This document shows positions 40,348 to 49,589 of a stretch of 64,000 nucleotides of DNA, piece by piece. Below the pieces are notes generated by a model. It saw only the letters and a list, made by a program, of their open reading frames with translations. It searched no databases and was not told where the DNA came from. The stretch is from NCBI RefSeq assembly GCF_014192515.1, contig NZ_JACHYB010000002.1, positions 248,001-312,000 on the forward strand, written 5' to 3'. Each line of letters opens with the position of its first letter. Position 1 is the stretch's first letter. The stretch comes from Microbacter margulisiae. Its GTDB lineage: Bacteria; Bacteroidota; Bacteroidia; Bacteroidales; Paludibacteraceae. The position numbers and the translations under genes were made by a program.

Positions 40348-41589
40348 ATGTCAAAAACTAATCGCAAATCATTTTGGAAGAGCATTGCTATTTTTCTTGC
40401 TATTCTTGGTCCGGGAATTATTACTGGCAGCGTAGATAACGATGCGGGAGGTATTACAACATATTCTGTAGCCGGTGCGTTATATGGAAATCAATTGATA
40501 TGGACATTGATTCCTTCTTTTATAGTGCTCTTTATCGTACAAGAAATGAATGCACGGATGGGCATCGTCACTGGGAAAGGACTTGCTACATTAATTCGGG
40601 AGAATGCAGGGGTCAAAGTAACATTTTTTATTTTCATGGGACTTTTGATTGCTGATATTGGCAATACTACCACAGAATTTGCAGGAGTTGCAGGAAGTTT
40701 GGAAGTTTTTGGAATCAGTAAATACATTGCTGTCCCTTTAGTAGGTCTAGTCGTTTGGATTTTAGTCGTAAAAGGAAACTACACGCTTGCTGAACGTATA
40801 TTTTTAATTTTCAGCGCATCACTACTTGTTTACATTGTATCTGCAATAATGGGTCATCCGGACTGGAGAACCATCGGACATGCAATAATTAAGCCACAAA
40901 ATGAGCTTAACGGAAAATCATTAACTATGATTCTGGGAATCGTAGGAACAACAATTGCTCCGTGGATGCAATTTTACATGCAATCTTCTGTCATAGAGAA
41001 AAAGCTCAAAATATCACAGTACAATTATGTTCTCGTTGATATCCTGGTTGGGTGTATTGCTACGGTAACAGTAGCATTTTTCATCATGATAGCTTGTGCG
41101 TCAACATTGCATGAGCAACATATCACAATTAATGATGCAAAAGATGCAGCACTGGCACTCAAACCTCTTGCTGGAGAGTTTGCTTCACAGGTATTTGCCT
41201 TCGGATTGTTTATTGCATCCGTTTTTTCTGCAGTAATCCTTCCTTTAGCAACTGCTTTTTATGTTTCCGAAGCTTTCGGGTTTGAAGCCGGAATTGATAA
41301 AAAATGGGATGAAGCTCCTGAATTTTATGTGCTTTATACTGGCATATTAATTCTGGCCATCATTATAATTCTAATGCCTAATGCCCCGCTCATCGGTATC
41401 TCGCTTTGGACTCAGGTTATAAATGCAATTTTGTTGCCTGTTATCTTGGTAAGTATGATTCTGTTGGTCAATAAATCTAAACTTATGGGCGAATACACCA
41501 ACAAACCAATAGTGAACGTCATTGGATGGATAACAGTCGTTGTTTTAGTTTCAATGTCTTTAATATTATTAGTCACTCCGTTTTTATAA
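40348..41589 (+). CDS. Nramp-family divalent metal transporter, divergent, probable Mg2+ substrate
   Basis: 413 residues, 11 hydrophobic segments. The family fold is clear (GPGIITGSVDNDAGG in TM1, RMGIVTGKGLATLIRE after TM2). The hallmark DPGN of TM1 is replaced by D30-N-D-A-G-G, and the TM6 motif A-x-x-M-P-H by T201-x-x-A204-P-W. In canonical Nramps that methionine binds Mn2+ or Fe2+ and discriminates against Mg2+ and Ca2+. Its loss, plus linkage to an MgtE-N/CBS protein 16 bases upstream, suggests an Nramp-related Mg2+ transporter instead of MntH. Substrate assignment is inference. Confidence 0.85.
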   Translation: MSKTNRKSFWKSIAIFLAILGPGIITGSVDNDAGGITTYSVAGALYGNQLIWTLIPSFIVLFIVQEMNARMGIVTGKGLATLIRENAGVKVTFFIFMGLLIADIGNTTTEFAGVAGSLEVFGISKYIAVPLVGLVVWILVVKGNYTLAERIFLIFSASLLVYIVSAIMGHPDWRTIGHAIIKPQNELNGKSLTMILGIVGTTIAPWMQFYMQSSVIEKKLKISQYNYVLVDILVGCIATVTVAFFIMIACASTLHEQHITINDAKDAALALKPLAGEFASQVFAFGLFIASVFSAVILPLATAFYVSEAFGFEAGIDKKWDEAPEFYVLYTGILILAIIIILMPNAPLIGISLWTQVINAILLPVILVSMILLVNKSKLMGEYTNKPIVNVIGWITVVVLVSMSLILLVTPFL

Positions 41590-41611
41590 TAAAAAACCTT
41601 GTTCATCATAC

Positions 41612-41660
41612 AACAGCTCCAATAACTGAAAATTTATTTTGTATAGTTGTTGGAGTTATT
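41612..41660. terminator. Hairpin after the Nramp gene
   Basis: AACAGCTCCAATAACT pairs with AGTTGTTGGAGTTATT (two wobbles, one mismatch) around a 17-base loop. No T run follows on the plus strand, so it may act as an RNA 3' end stabiliser. Confidence 0.4.
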
Positions 41661-42054
41661 GCTTCAAAATAGGTGCGAATCGATTACCTATGAAATCTTA
41701 ATTGATCATACCTATTTTCATTGTATCTTTGTAATTTAAAAAGCAGGAACAAAACACAGTAAGTGATCTTGATGAAAAACACGCTGCATACAAAATTGGG
41801 CATAAATATCTAAAAAAGAAATAGATAACAATATGATGTGATTCACAAGCCCATTGTGCGAAAGCATCAATGAAATCAAAACACACGAACCATATCTACA
41901 TCAATTTGCCAAAATAGGAAGAGCAAAAGCGCATGCAGCGCAACGAAAACCAAACGCGAAGTAAGAGAAATCATCGGATTCTAATATTTCTAATTCCTCC
42001 CACACGCTTTGATTTTGTCTGTAAGAAAACGAAACCCTAAAAATGTTCAAATAT
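41661..42054 (+). other. Promoter and unusually long leader of rpe
   Basis: TATCTTTG (41724-41731) is a perfect -7 element, leaving a leader of about 320 bases before rpe. Inside it a 40-codon frame without an ATG (41842-41964) encodes a segment ending HQFAKIGRAKAHAAQRKP, basic and not recognised. It could be a gene remnant, a leader peptide starting at a TTG (41854), or chance. Confidence 0.4.
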
Positions 42055-42705
42055 ATGGCTACACTAATTGCACCTTCATTATTGGCAGCAAATTTTGCCA
42101 ACTTGCAAAAAGACATTGAGATGATCAATCGCAGTGAAGCCGATTGGTTCCATTTAGACATTATGGATGGGGTGTTCGTTCCCAACATTTCTTTTGGATT
42201 TTCTGTTATTGATTCGATTCAATCTTTATGCAAAAAACCGATGGATGCACATTTGATGATTATCCATGCAGACAACTATATCGAACGATTCAAAAATGCC
42301 GGAATAAATCGATTAACTGTACATTATGAAGCATGTACTCATTTACATCGTACTATTCAACAAATTCAACACGAAGGCATGAAAGCTGGAGTTGCCCTTA
42401 ATCCACACACGCCGGTATTTTTGCTTCAGGATGTTATAAAAGAATTGGATACTGTATTGATTATGAGTGTAAATCCGGGATTCGGTGGACAAACATTCAT
42501 AGAACAAAGTTGTGAAAAGATATCCGAGCTCAAAGAATTGATTTTAAAAAAACAAGCTCCTACGCTGATTGAAGTAGATGGCGGAGTCAATCTGGAAACG
42601 GGAGCCAAATTAATTGCGTATGGTGCCGACGTTCTGGTTGCCGGACAATTTGTTTTTGGGTCGGAAAGCCCGGAAGAAACCATTTATCAGCTCAAACATC
42701 TTTGA
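42055..42705 (+). CDS. rpe: Ribulose-phosphate 3-epimerase
   Basis: I prefer the ATG at 42055 (MATLIAPSLLAANFANLQ; 216 residues), which matches the family N-terminus; an ATG four codons earlier is also possible. The TIM barrel shows LDIMDGVFVPNISFG with the metal and catalytic aspartate, DAHLMI, VNPGFGGQTFI and VDGGVNLETGAKL. It interconverts ribulose-5-phosphate and xylulose-5-phosphate in the pentose phosphate pathway. It faces a convergent gene whose stop lies 12 bases beyond its own. Confidence 0.95.
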   Translation: MATLIAPSLLAANFANLQKDIEMINRSEADWFHLDIMDGVFVPNISFGFSVIDSIQSLCKKPMDAHLMIIHADNYIERFKNAGINRLTVHYEACTHLHRTIQQIQHEGMKAGVALNPHTPVFLLQDVIKELDTVLIMSVNPGFGGQTFIEQSCEKISELKELILKKQAPTLIEVDGGVNLETGAKLIAYGADVLVAGQFVFGSESPEETIYQLKHL

Positions 42706-42717
42706 ATAAGTACTTTT

Positions 42718-43260
42718 TTACTTCTGTTCACGCGGACGACGATCGAAAAATGGATTTTTCGATGAAATACTAATGGGAATCGCATAAACAGAATGACATT
42801 CTGTCATAATATTTAAAGCCTTTACAGCAAAACCCACGGAAAACATTACTCGCGTATCTACCCTCAAATCAGCGGCAGTGGACACTGCAGAGCCAAGTGC
42901 AATTCCTAAATCGATCATATTGATGGCACAAGGCATAGCATCATTTTTCAGTTTCTCTTCACAGGTTGACGCGCCGCAATAACCACAATTGAGACCTTGT
43001 ACTTTTGTTTTGGTACCAATCAATACCACTGCATCTGCCAAAAGAATATTTTCAGCATCGCGAAACAAAAACTTCAATCCACATTCTTCTCCTTTTGCAT
43101 AAGTAACATCAGACAGTTTTTGAATATCATCTCCCATGACAGTGGCAATTTCGATAACATCAATACCTTTCCCTTTGGGAGCTGTTCGTGCTGCGGTCAT
43201 AATCAACTCGGCAATCTCAACAATACGTTTGGATCGGGTTTCCCGTTCATCTATAATCAT
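42718..43260 (-). CDS. DUF2148 ferredoxin-like protein
   Basis: 180 residues. It contains the DUF2148 core: AARTAPKGKGIDVIEIA (about 22-38), NCGYCGASTCEEK with a C-x2-C-x4-C arrangement (about 97-109), and AINMIDLGIALGSAVSTAADLRVD. The protein is predicted to be cytoplasmic and may bind an iron-sulfur cluster; the family has no established function. It is convergent with rpe and divergent from rpsO. Confidence 0.88.
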   Translation of the reverse strand: MIIDERETRSKRIVEIAELIMTAARTAPKGKGIDVIEIATVMGDDIQKLSDVTYAKGEECGLKFLFRDAENILLADAVVLIGTKTKVQGLNCGYCGASTCEEKLKNDAMPCAINMIDLGIALGSAVSTAADLRVDTRVMFSVGFAVKALNIMTECHSVYAIPISISSKNPFFDRRPREQK

Positions 43261-43418
43261 ATGTACAATATATTTACTTTATAATCAATAAAATAACAAC
43301 ACCACAACATAGAAAAGACATTATCTAGCAATGTGGTAGACAAAAATACAAAAAACTAAGAGAATCACACCTAAATCAAAAAGTACATCAATTTCTTTTC
43401 AAGAAAACTAGCTGATAG

Positions 43419-43450
43419 TTTGCTCTTTTCAAAAGGAAATACTAACTTTG
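43419..43450 (+). promoter_or_regulatory. Promoter of rpsO
   Basis: -33 TTTG (43419-43422) and -7 TAACTTTG (43443-43450) with 20 bases between, a textbook Bacteroidetes promoter. The start codon is 35 bases downstream of the -7 box. Confidence 0.8.
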
Positions 43451-43484
43451 CACCCAATTAATTTATATCCAAATTTTATTCGTA

Positions 43485-43754
43485 ATGTATTTAACTGCAG
43501 AAAAGAAACAAGAAATCTTCGGCAAATACGGGAAGTCGAATACTGATACTGGGTCAGCTGAATCTCAGATAGCATTATTTTCTTACCGTATCAGCTCGTT
43601 AACTGAACACCTCAAGTTACACGCGAAAGATTATAGCACAGAAAGAGCTTTGGTCATGTTGGTTGGCAAACGTCGCCGTTTACTCGATTATTTGAAAGCT
43701 AAAGATATCGAACGATATCGTCACATCATCAAAGAGTTGAACATCCGGAAATAA
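43485..43754 (+). CDS. rpsO: 30S ribosomal protein S15
   Basis: 89 residues, the usual length. TDTGSAESQIALFSYRISSLTEHL (in part) and LVGKRRRLLDYLKAKDIERY are diagnostic. It binds 16S rRNA early in small-subunit assembly. Monocistronic, with a consensus promoter and its own terminator; pnp, a common neighbour elsewhere, is not adjacent. Confidence 0.97.
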   Translation: MYLTAEKKQEIFGKYGKSNTDTGSAESQIALFSYRISSLTEHLKLHAKDYSTERALVMLVGKRRRLLDYLKAKDIERYRHIIKELNIRK

Positions 43755-43771
43755 GCTCTTCGCCATCTAAC

Positions 43772-43803
43772 AAAAAAGCTATCCATACGGATAGCTTTTT
43801 TGT
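43772..43803 (+). terminator. Terminator of rpsO
   Basis: AAAAAAGCTATCC pairs with GGATAGCTTTTTT around a 4-base loop, with the T run continuing after it. Confidence 0.9.
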
Positions 43804-43931
43804 TTTTAAACTATTATTATTCTTATCTTTACAACTATCAAACCATCATGTAGGTTGACATAGTTTAACATCCTGTGATTTGTCACAATCAGGATAAATT
43901 GCCTATTTTTGCTTTAACTAAATATCCTCCC

Positions 43932-46900
43932 ATGAAGAAATTGATATCACTGCTTGCAGTTTTGCTACTATTAAACATAACCGCTCACGGACAAGAGTCG
44001 TATGCTTTTACGCAACCCGCCCATGCTTTTCGGGATGGAGTAGCTCTTTATCTGCAGAAACAATATAGCGCAGCACAACAACAATTCAGGGCTTTTTTAC
44101 ATCAGGCAAACACGCTTGACAAAGTGAACAAAGAAGAAGCTGATTATTATATAGCCTCCTGTGCCTTTGCGCTCAGGCAATCGGATGCAATGAATTTAAT
44201 TGCAACTCAAATAGACAAATACTCTAATTCTCCTCAAATTTCTCAATTGCATTACATGGCTGGAATTCTGAATTTTGAGGCAAAACATTACATTAAAGCC
44301 ACGAATCAATTAGCTCAAGTAAGCGCTAAAGATCTTGATCCTTCAGAACAACAACTTTGCTATTTTGCAACAGGCTATTCATACATGGCTATCAGTAAAT
44401 TTTCTGATGCCTTGACTGCATTTCAACCACTATTGGGTAGTGAAAAATATGATGCAGTCGCCACCTACTATTGTGGATACTGCAAATATGCTCTAGACCA
44501 ATATTCTGCAGCACTTCCTTATTTTCAGAAAATAGATCAGGATCAAGCATTTGCTTCTTTAGCTCCATATTATGTGATTCAAATTTACGCCAAATTACAT
44601 GATTATGATAAAGTAAAAAGTTATGGAAATAACATTTTAGCAACTCAACCCCATAATCCTAAAAACAATGAAGTTTACCGTTTATTGGGAGAATGTAATT
44701 ATCGGGAAAGGAATTATACGCAAGCCATTGCCCAATTTGAAAAAGCTGGATCAGGCAATGAACTTCCACGGAGTTCATTATATATGTGGGGATTATCTTA
44801 CTATCTATCAAATAAATTTATTGATGCAGTGATGCCTTTATCAAAAGTTGCTGCTGTTTCTGACAGTTTAGGTCAGAATTCATTTTTTTGGTTGGGTAAT
44901 AGCTATATGCATTTAAAAGAACCTTTAAAGGCTAAGTTAGCCTATGAAAGTGCCAGTAAAATGAGTTTCGATAAAAAAGTACAGGAAGAAGCCATGTACA
45001 ACTATGCTATGACTATTTACACCAATGCTTCTCCATTCGGAGAATCCATCAAAGTGTTCGATCAATTTCTGAGTCGGTTCCCAAATTCAACACATGGAGA
45101 AACCATAAAAAAAGATTTAGCAACTGCTTTACTGGCATCGCGCGATTACCCAGCCGCATTACAAGCTATTCAAAAATTACAAACCAACTCGCCAGAAATT
45201 GCAGCTGCCAAGGAAAATATTTTATTTCATCTTGGAATTGAACAGTTCAACCTTCATCATTACCAGCCAGCCATCGATTATTTCAATCAATCTATTGCCT
45301 CAGAAACTTTCGCATCCCCTATGGCTCAGATCTATTTTTGGAGAGGTGAAAGTTACTATCGGCAAAAAGAATACCAATCAGCCATTCAAAATTGGACAGC
45401 TTATCAAAGCAGCCCCCAAAGCGCAAGTGACGCAAATTATAATGAATCAAATTACAATTTGGGATATGCTTATTTTCATTTAAATGATTTCAAGCGAAGC
45501 CAACTCTATTTTCTGCGTTTTGCTGGAAGCGCTCATGATCCCCTTTCGGCTACTTATAACGACGCTTTATTGCGCATAGCTGATTGTCATTTCCAATTAA
45601 GGAATTTTTTGGATGCAAGACTGTTTTACACTCAGGTTATCTCTAAAAACGTTCCGGCTAGTGCTTATGCGCTATATCAGACAGCTTTTATCGACGGACT
45701 TCAAAGACATTATTCAATTAAAATCGACGAACTCAACAAATTGGTAACAAACTATCCAACTTCAGAATATACAGAACAAGCATATTATGAAATTGGGCGC
45801 TCCTATATATCCCTCAATCAATATAATAAAGCAATAGCTGCATATCAAACATTATTGACAAAGTTCCCTAATGGCGCCTTAGCCCGCAAAGCGGCTCTCG
45901 AAATCGGTATGGCCTACTATAACAATAATGAAAAACAACAAGCTATTGCCGCTTACAAAACCGTCGTAGCAAATTACCCAGGTAGCACAGAAGCAAATGA
46001 GGCGATGCAAAATCTTGAAAATGTATATGTGGAATTAGCTAACGTCAACGACTATCTTGCTTATCGCCGTTCCCTTGGAAAAAATAATGAGCTTTCATTC
46101 AATGCCCAAGATTCCCTGACATTTGTCACTGCGGAAAAACTTTATATTAGTGGGCAGCCCGAACAAGCCGCTTCCCAATTACGCCAATACTTGGCACAAT
46201 TTTGCCCACAAGGCAACTATTGCATCAAAGCAACTTATTATTTGGCAGATAGCTATAGACAATTACACCAAATGGACAGTGCTCTGGTTGACTATCAAAA
46301 ATTAGCGACTATCAATGGAAATCCATATCAGGAGGAAGCTTTGACTCAGTGTGCCTCAATAACATATGACCAAAAACAGTATAATGCAGCATTGAATTAT
46401 TTTCAATCATTGCTTCACCTAACATCCAATAGTACATATAAACAAGCTGCTCTGTTAGGCGTTTTAAGGAGTAGTTATCTCACTAAAAATGACACGACTA
46501 CCATTGCTGCGGCCAAAACGATACTTAATGACAATCAAGCAACACCGGATATGAAAGCAGAAGCCAGATTCGATCGTGCAGCCGCATATCAACTAATCAA
46601 TCAACCTGATAGCTCCTTTGCTGATTGGAATTTATTGGCACAGGATCTGCACACCTTATATGGAGCAGAAGCAAAATATGACATTGCAAAATATTATTTT
46701 GAAACTAACGATTTAGCCAAATCAGAGAATGAGATTCTAGATTTCATTAATAAAGGAACCCCTTATAGATTTTGGTTAGCAAAAAGCTTTTTATTACTTT
46801 CTGATATCTATGTTAAACGAGGAGATTATTTTCAGGCAAACCAATATTTGTTGAGTTTGCGCGACAATTATCATGCAAATGATGAAATTCAAACACTCAT

Positions 46901-46958
46901 TCAACAACGCTTACAAGCAATTAAAGAACACCAAAACCAGCAGTCAGGTCAACAATAA
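43932..46958 (+). CDS. Large periplasmic TPR-repeat protein
   Basis: I take the ATG at 43932 (MKKLISLLAVLLLLN), which starts a signal peptide ending at AHGQ (about 20); this gives 1008 residues. The rest is nearly all tetratricopeptide repeats, including strong units such as AYYEIGRSYISLNQYNKAIAA and AALEIGMAYYNNNEKQQAIA. It resembles YbgF/BamD-like scaffolds. It is followed 57 bases later by an outer-membrane barrel protein; this TPR-barrel pair is common in Bacteroidetes and may work as one envelope complex. Specific function unknown. Confidence 0.85.
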   Translation: MKKLISLLAVLLLLNITAHGQESYAFTQPAHAFRDGVALYLQKQYSAAQQQFRAFLHQANTLDKVNKEEADYYIASCAFALRQSDAMNLIATQIDKYSNSPQISQLHYMAGILNFEAKHYIKATNQLAQVSAKDLDPSEQQLCYFATGYSYMAISKFSDALTAFQPLLGSEKYDAVATYYCGYCKYALDQYSAALPYFQKIDQDQAFASLAPYYVIQIYAKLHDYDKVKSYGNNILATQPHNPKNNEVYRLLGECNYRERNYTQAIAQFEKAGSGNELPRSSLYMWGLSYYLSNKFIDAVMPLSKVAAVSDSLGQNSFFWLGNSYMHLKEPLKAKLAYESASKMSFDKKVQEEAMYNYAMTIYTNASPFGESIKVFDQFLSRFPNSTHGETIKKDLATALLASRDYPAALQAIQKLQTNSPEIAAAKENILFHLGIEQFNLHHYQPAIDYFNQSIASETFASPMAQIYFWRGESYYRQKEYQSAIQNWTAYQSSPQSASDANYNESNYNLGYAYFHLNDFKRSQLYFLRFAGSAHDPLSATYNDALLRIADCHFQLRNFLDARLFYTQVISKNVPASAYALYQTAFIDGLQRHYSIKIDELNKLVTNYPTSEYTEQAYYEIGRSYISLNQYNKAIAAYQTLLTKFPNGALARKAALEIGMAYYNNNEKQQAIAAYKTVVANYPGSTEANEAMQNLENVYVELANVNDYLAYRRSLGKNNELSFNAQDSLTFVTAEKLYISGQPEQAASQLRQYLAQFCPQGNYCIKATYYLADSYRQLHQMDSALVDYQKLATINGNPYQEEALTQCASITYDQKQYNAALNYFQSLLHLTSNSTYKQAALLGVLRSSYLTKNDTTTIAAAKTILNDNQATPDMKAEARFDRAAAYQLINQPDSSFADWNLLAQDLHTLYGAEAKYDIAKYYFETNDLAKSENEILDFINKGTPYRFWLAKSFLLLSDIYVKRGDYFQANQYLLSLRDNYHANDEIQTLIQQRLQAIKEHQNQQSGQQ

Positions 46959-47015
46959 AAGTTGATTGCTAATTACTTAATTGTTTTCCAAACGGTTTTT
47001 CAATTTCCAGAAACA

Positions 47016-48692
47016 ATGAAATATTCAATTTATTTACTTTTACTGTTCGGTGTAATCGGCACACAAATCATAACTGCTCAAGTAGCAAAAAATGACACCA
47101 TCGCAAAGCGTAACGTTATCATTGAACGCGATTATACACCAACGGCACCTGAAGTACACCGCATAGAAGCCAATCCTATAGTTACTGAACCAGAAATAAA
47201 GACATCTCCAGTTACTTTCTCAGATCAAATCTCCCCCCTCAGTCCTTCCTTTGATCTGCATAAATGGCAAGCAGCTGTGGTACAAATCAATCAGGACCGC
47301 TTCCATAATGGATATGCATTAATTGGAGGCGGATATTATGGAAATATTTTAGGCGACTTATTACTTCCAATTGTCAACGATCCTGCTCAGAAATTAACTT
47401 TTAACACTCACGTAAATTCGTTATTTGGAGATAAACAACAACACTTAGTAACTAATTTCGGCCTCAATTATACGTACTATTTCCATCCATTTAACCTCCA
47501 TATTGGAGCTTATTTTCGTAGAGAAGAATTTAATTATTATGGAACTGATGGTATCGTAACTGCCACAAAGACCTTTAAAGATAGCATCAATCATTTTGTA
47601 AATGGCGGTATTCTAGCTCAAATTCAATCCAATCCAAACTCTTCAAAGGTTAATTATTCGGCTTCAATTAAATACAATAGTTTTGTTCCAGGCTTCGGAT
47701 TACATGAGCAACAAATCAATGGATTTGGCAACATTGAAATCCCAATTAACACCAATCAATTAGGCGTTTCTGTTAATTTAGCAAACTTCTCTTACAACAA
47801 CCATTTGGCAGGAACAGGCTATGCCAATTATTCCGTTATTGGGGTCAATCCTTATTTCAATATTCTGGGTGATATCTGGAAGGTACATATAGGATTGAAA
47901 GATGACGTAGCAACTGCTGGTAACAACAAGAGAATCAATTTTATGCCTGATATAACCGCCAACATTAACCTAATTCCATCCGTTATGATTTATGGAGGCA
48001 TTACAGGCGATTACCACGTTAATTCAATGGAAAATATGATGAACAACAATCGTTATTTAGTCCCAGACTTACGTGTGACAGACAGTTATACCCCAATTGA
48101 CGTTTTCTTAGGAATCAAAAGCACACCTTTTGCAGGGTTGCTCCTAAACGGATCTATCGATTATAAACATTCCGATAAACAATATTTCTATGTAAATACC
48201 GTTGACTCAACATCATTGCATCCATTTACAACAAACTACATGGATGTACCTATGTTTAACGTGATTTATGATAATGCACAGGAAGCAACCGTGGATTTAA
48301 GCGGGCACTATAACTGGAAAGATGAGCAGGTGATCTTTTTAGAAGCAAAATATCATTATTGGCATACTCAGACTTTAGCTCATGCTTGGATGCAACCATC
48401 TTTTGAATTTTCGACTGGCATAGATAAAAAAGTATCACAACACATATTCCTTAACGCTAATTATTATTTTGCAGGTGGACGCTATGCCATGCAACTCAAT
48501 GGATCTTCTGTCATGATGAAAAATATCAATGACGTTAATCTGGGAGCATCGTATTCATACAGTGATTGGCTAACAGCATTTATACGTGTTAACAACATAT
48601 TAGGATTATCCCCCTCTTTCCGTTATCAAACATGGTACGGTTATGATGCTGTAGGATGTAATTTTCAAATCGGAGCTGCATTTTCATTTTAA
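47016..48692 (+). CDS. Outer-membrane beta-barrel protein partnered with the TPR protein
   Basis: I take the ATG at 47016 (MKYSIYLLLLFGVIG), giving 558 residues with a signal peptide ending at ITAQ (about 21). A short periplasmic segment with NVIIERDYTPTAPEVHRIEA precedes repeated amphipathic aromatic strands, and the chain ends in GAAFSF, a typical barrel C-terminus. There is no plug or TonB box. It is probably cotranscribed with the TPR gene; transport role unknown. Confidence 0.82.
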   Translation: MKYSIYLLLLFGVIGTQIITAQVAKNDTIAKRNVIIERDYTPTAPEVHRIEANPIVTEPEIKTSPVTFSDQISPLSPSFDLHKWQAAVVQINQDRFHNGYALIGGGYYGNILGDLLLPIVNDPAQKLTFNTHVNSLFGDKQQHLVTNFGLNYTYYFHPFNLHIGAYFRREEFNYYGTDGIVTATKTFKDSINHFVNGGILAQIQSNPNSSKVNYSASIKYNSFVPGFGLHEQQINGFGNIEIPINTNQLGVSVNLANFSYNNHLAGTGYANYSVIGVNPYFNILGDIWKVHIGLKDDVATAGNNKRINFMPDITANINLIPSVMIYGGITGDYHVNSMENMMNNNRYLVPDLRVTDSYTPIDVFLGIKSTPFAGLLLNGSIDYKHSDKQYFYVNTVDSTSLHPFTTNYMDVPMFNVIYDNAQEATVDLSGHYNWKDEQVIFLEAKYHYWHTQTLAHAWMQPSFEFSTGIDKKVSQHIFLNANYYFAGGRYAMQLNGSSVMMKNINDVNLGASYSYSDWLTAFIRVNNILGLSPSFRYQTWYGYDAVGCNFQIGAAFSF

Positions 48693-48756
48693 TGTACAAG
48701 GGTAAGGTACAAGCATACATCAATATATACTGTCTGTTATATCATAAATGATTAAC

Positions 48757-49473
48757 ATGGCAAACTCTTATTTTCAATTTAAACAATTTACCATATGGCA
48801 TGATCAATGTGCTATGAAAGTCGGAACAGATAGCGTATTGCTAGGTGCTTGGACAGATTTTTCTAATGCAACTAACATATTAGATATTGGCACAGGAACT
48901 GGCATCCTTGCTTTAATGGCAGCTCAAAAAGCTCCCCAAGCAATAATTGATGCTATTGAGATTGATGCTGCTGCGGTGGTACAAGCTCAAGAGAATATAT
49001 CCCAATCAAGATGGGAAAATAGGATTACTGTCTATCACAAATCTCTTCAGAAATATGCAATTGAGACAAATAAAAAATACGATGTCATTATATCCAATCC
49101 GCCATATTTTCAAAGGGCATTAAAATCGCCGAATCAACAGCGCACTATTGCAAGACATGATAACCATTTAGATATATATACTTTACTAAAAACGGCCTAT
49201 AATCTATTGAAAACTAATGGTCGAATCAATATCATTCTACCGGTGCAGGACAGTGATTCAGTCATTCATATAGCTATGTCCATTGGGCTAGGTTGTTGTC
49301 ATCAAACGTTTGTGAGACCTACGCAAAATGCTCATTATAAGCGCTGTTTATTATGTTTCTCTAATATACTGCTTCCTTATAAACAAAATGAATTGACCAT
49401 CGAAACATCAGTAAGACATATATTTACTGATGAATACAAACAAATAACGAAAGATTTCTACTTAAATTTCTAA
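48757..49473 (+). CDS. trmN6: tRNA1(Val) adenine-37 N6-methyltransferase
   Basis: I prefer the ATG at 48757 (MANSYFQFKQFTIWHDQ; 238 residues), matching relatives; an ATG three codons upstream is possible. The Rossmann SAM motif ILDIGTGTGILALMAAQ and the N6-adenine catalytic ISNPPYF are clear, as is the family-specific N-terminal FTIWHDQCAMKVGTD. It methylates A37 next to the anticodon of tRNA1-Val (YfiC family). Confidence 0.9.
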   Translation: MANSYFQFKQFTIWHDQCAMKVGTDSVLLGAWTDFSNATNILDIGTGTGILALMAAQKAPQAIIDAIEIDAAAVVQAQENISQSRWENRITVYHKSLQKYAIETNKKYDVIISNPPYFQRALKSPNQQRTIARHDNHLDIYTLLKTAYNLLKTNGRINIILPVQDSDSVIHIAMSIGLGCCHQTFVRPTQNAHYKRCLLCFSNILLPYKQNELTIETSVRHIFTDEYKQITKDFYLNF

Positions 49474-49568
49474 AGTCACATTCAGTTCTAACTTTGCTTT
49501 GCAATCGTTTGAACCTATGATCAAGATATATATTAACAGTTAATACCCCCCCCTGAGGGAAAAACAAG

Positions 49569-49576
49569 TAACTTTG
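49569..49576 (+). promoter_or_regulatory. -7 promoter element of the glycogen synthase gene
   Basis: TAACTTTG, 14 bases before the start codon, giving a very short leader. No -33 TTTG is visible; a CCCCCCCC run lies upstream. Confidence 0.5.
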
Positions 49577-49589
49577 CAGTTGACGTAAA

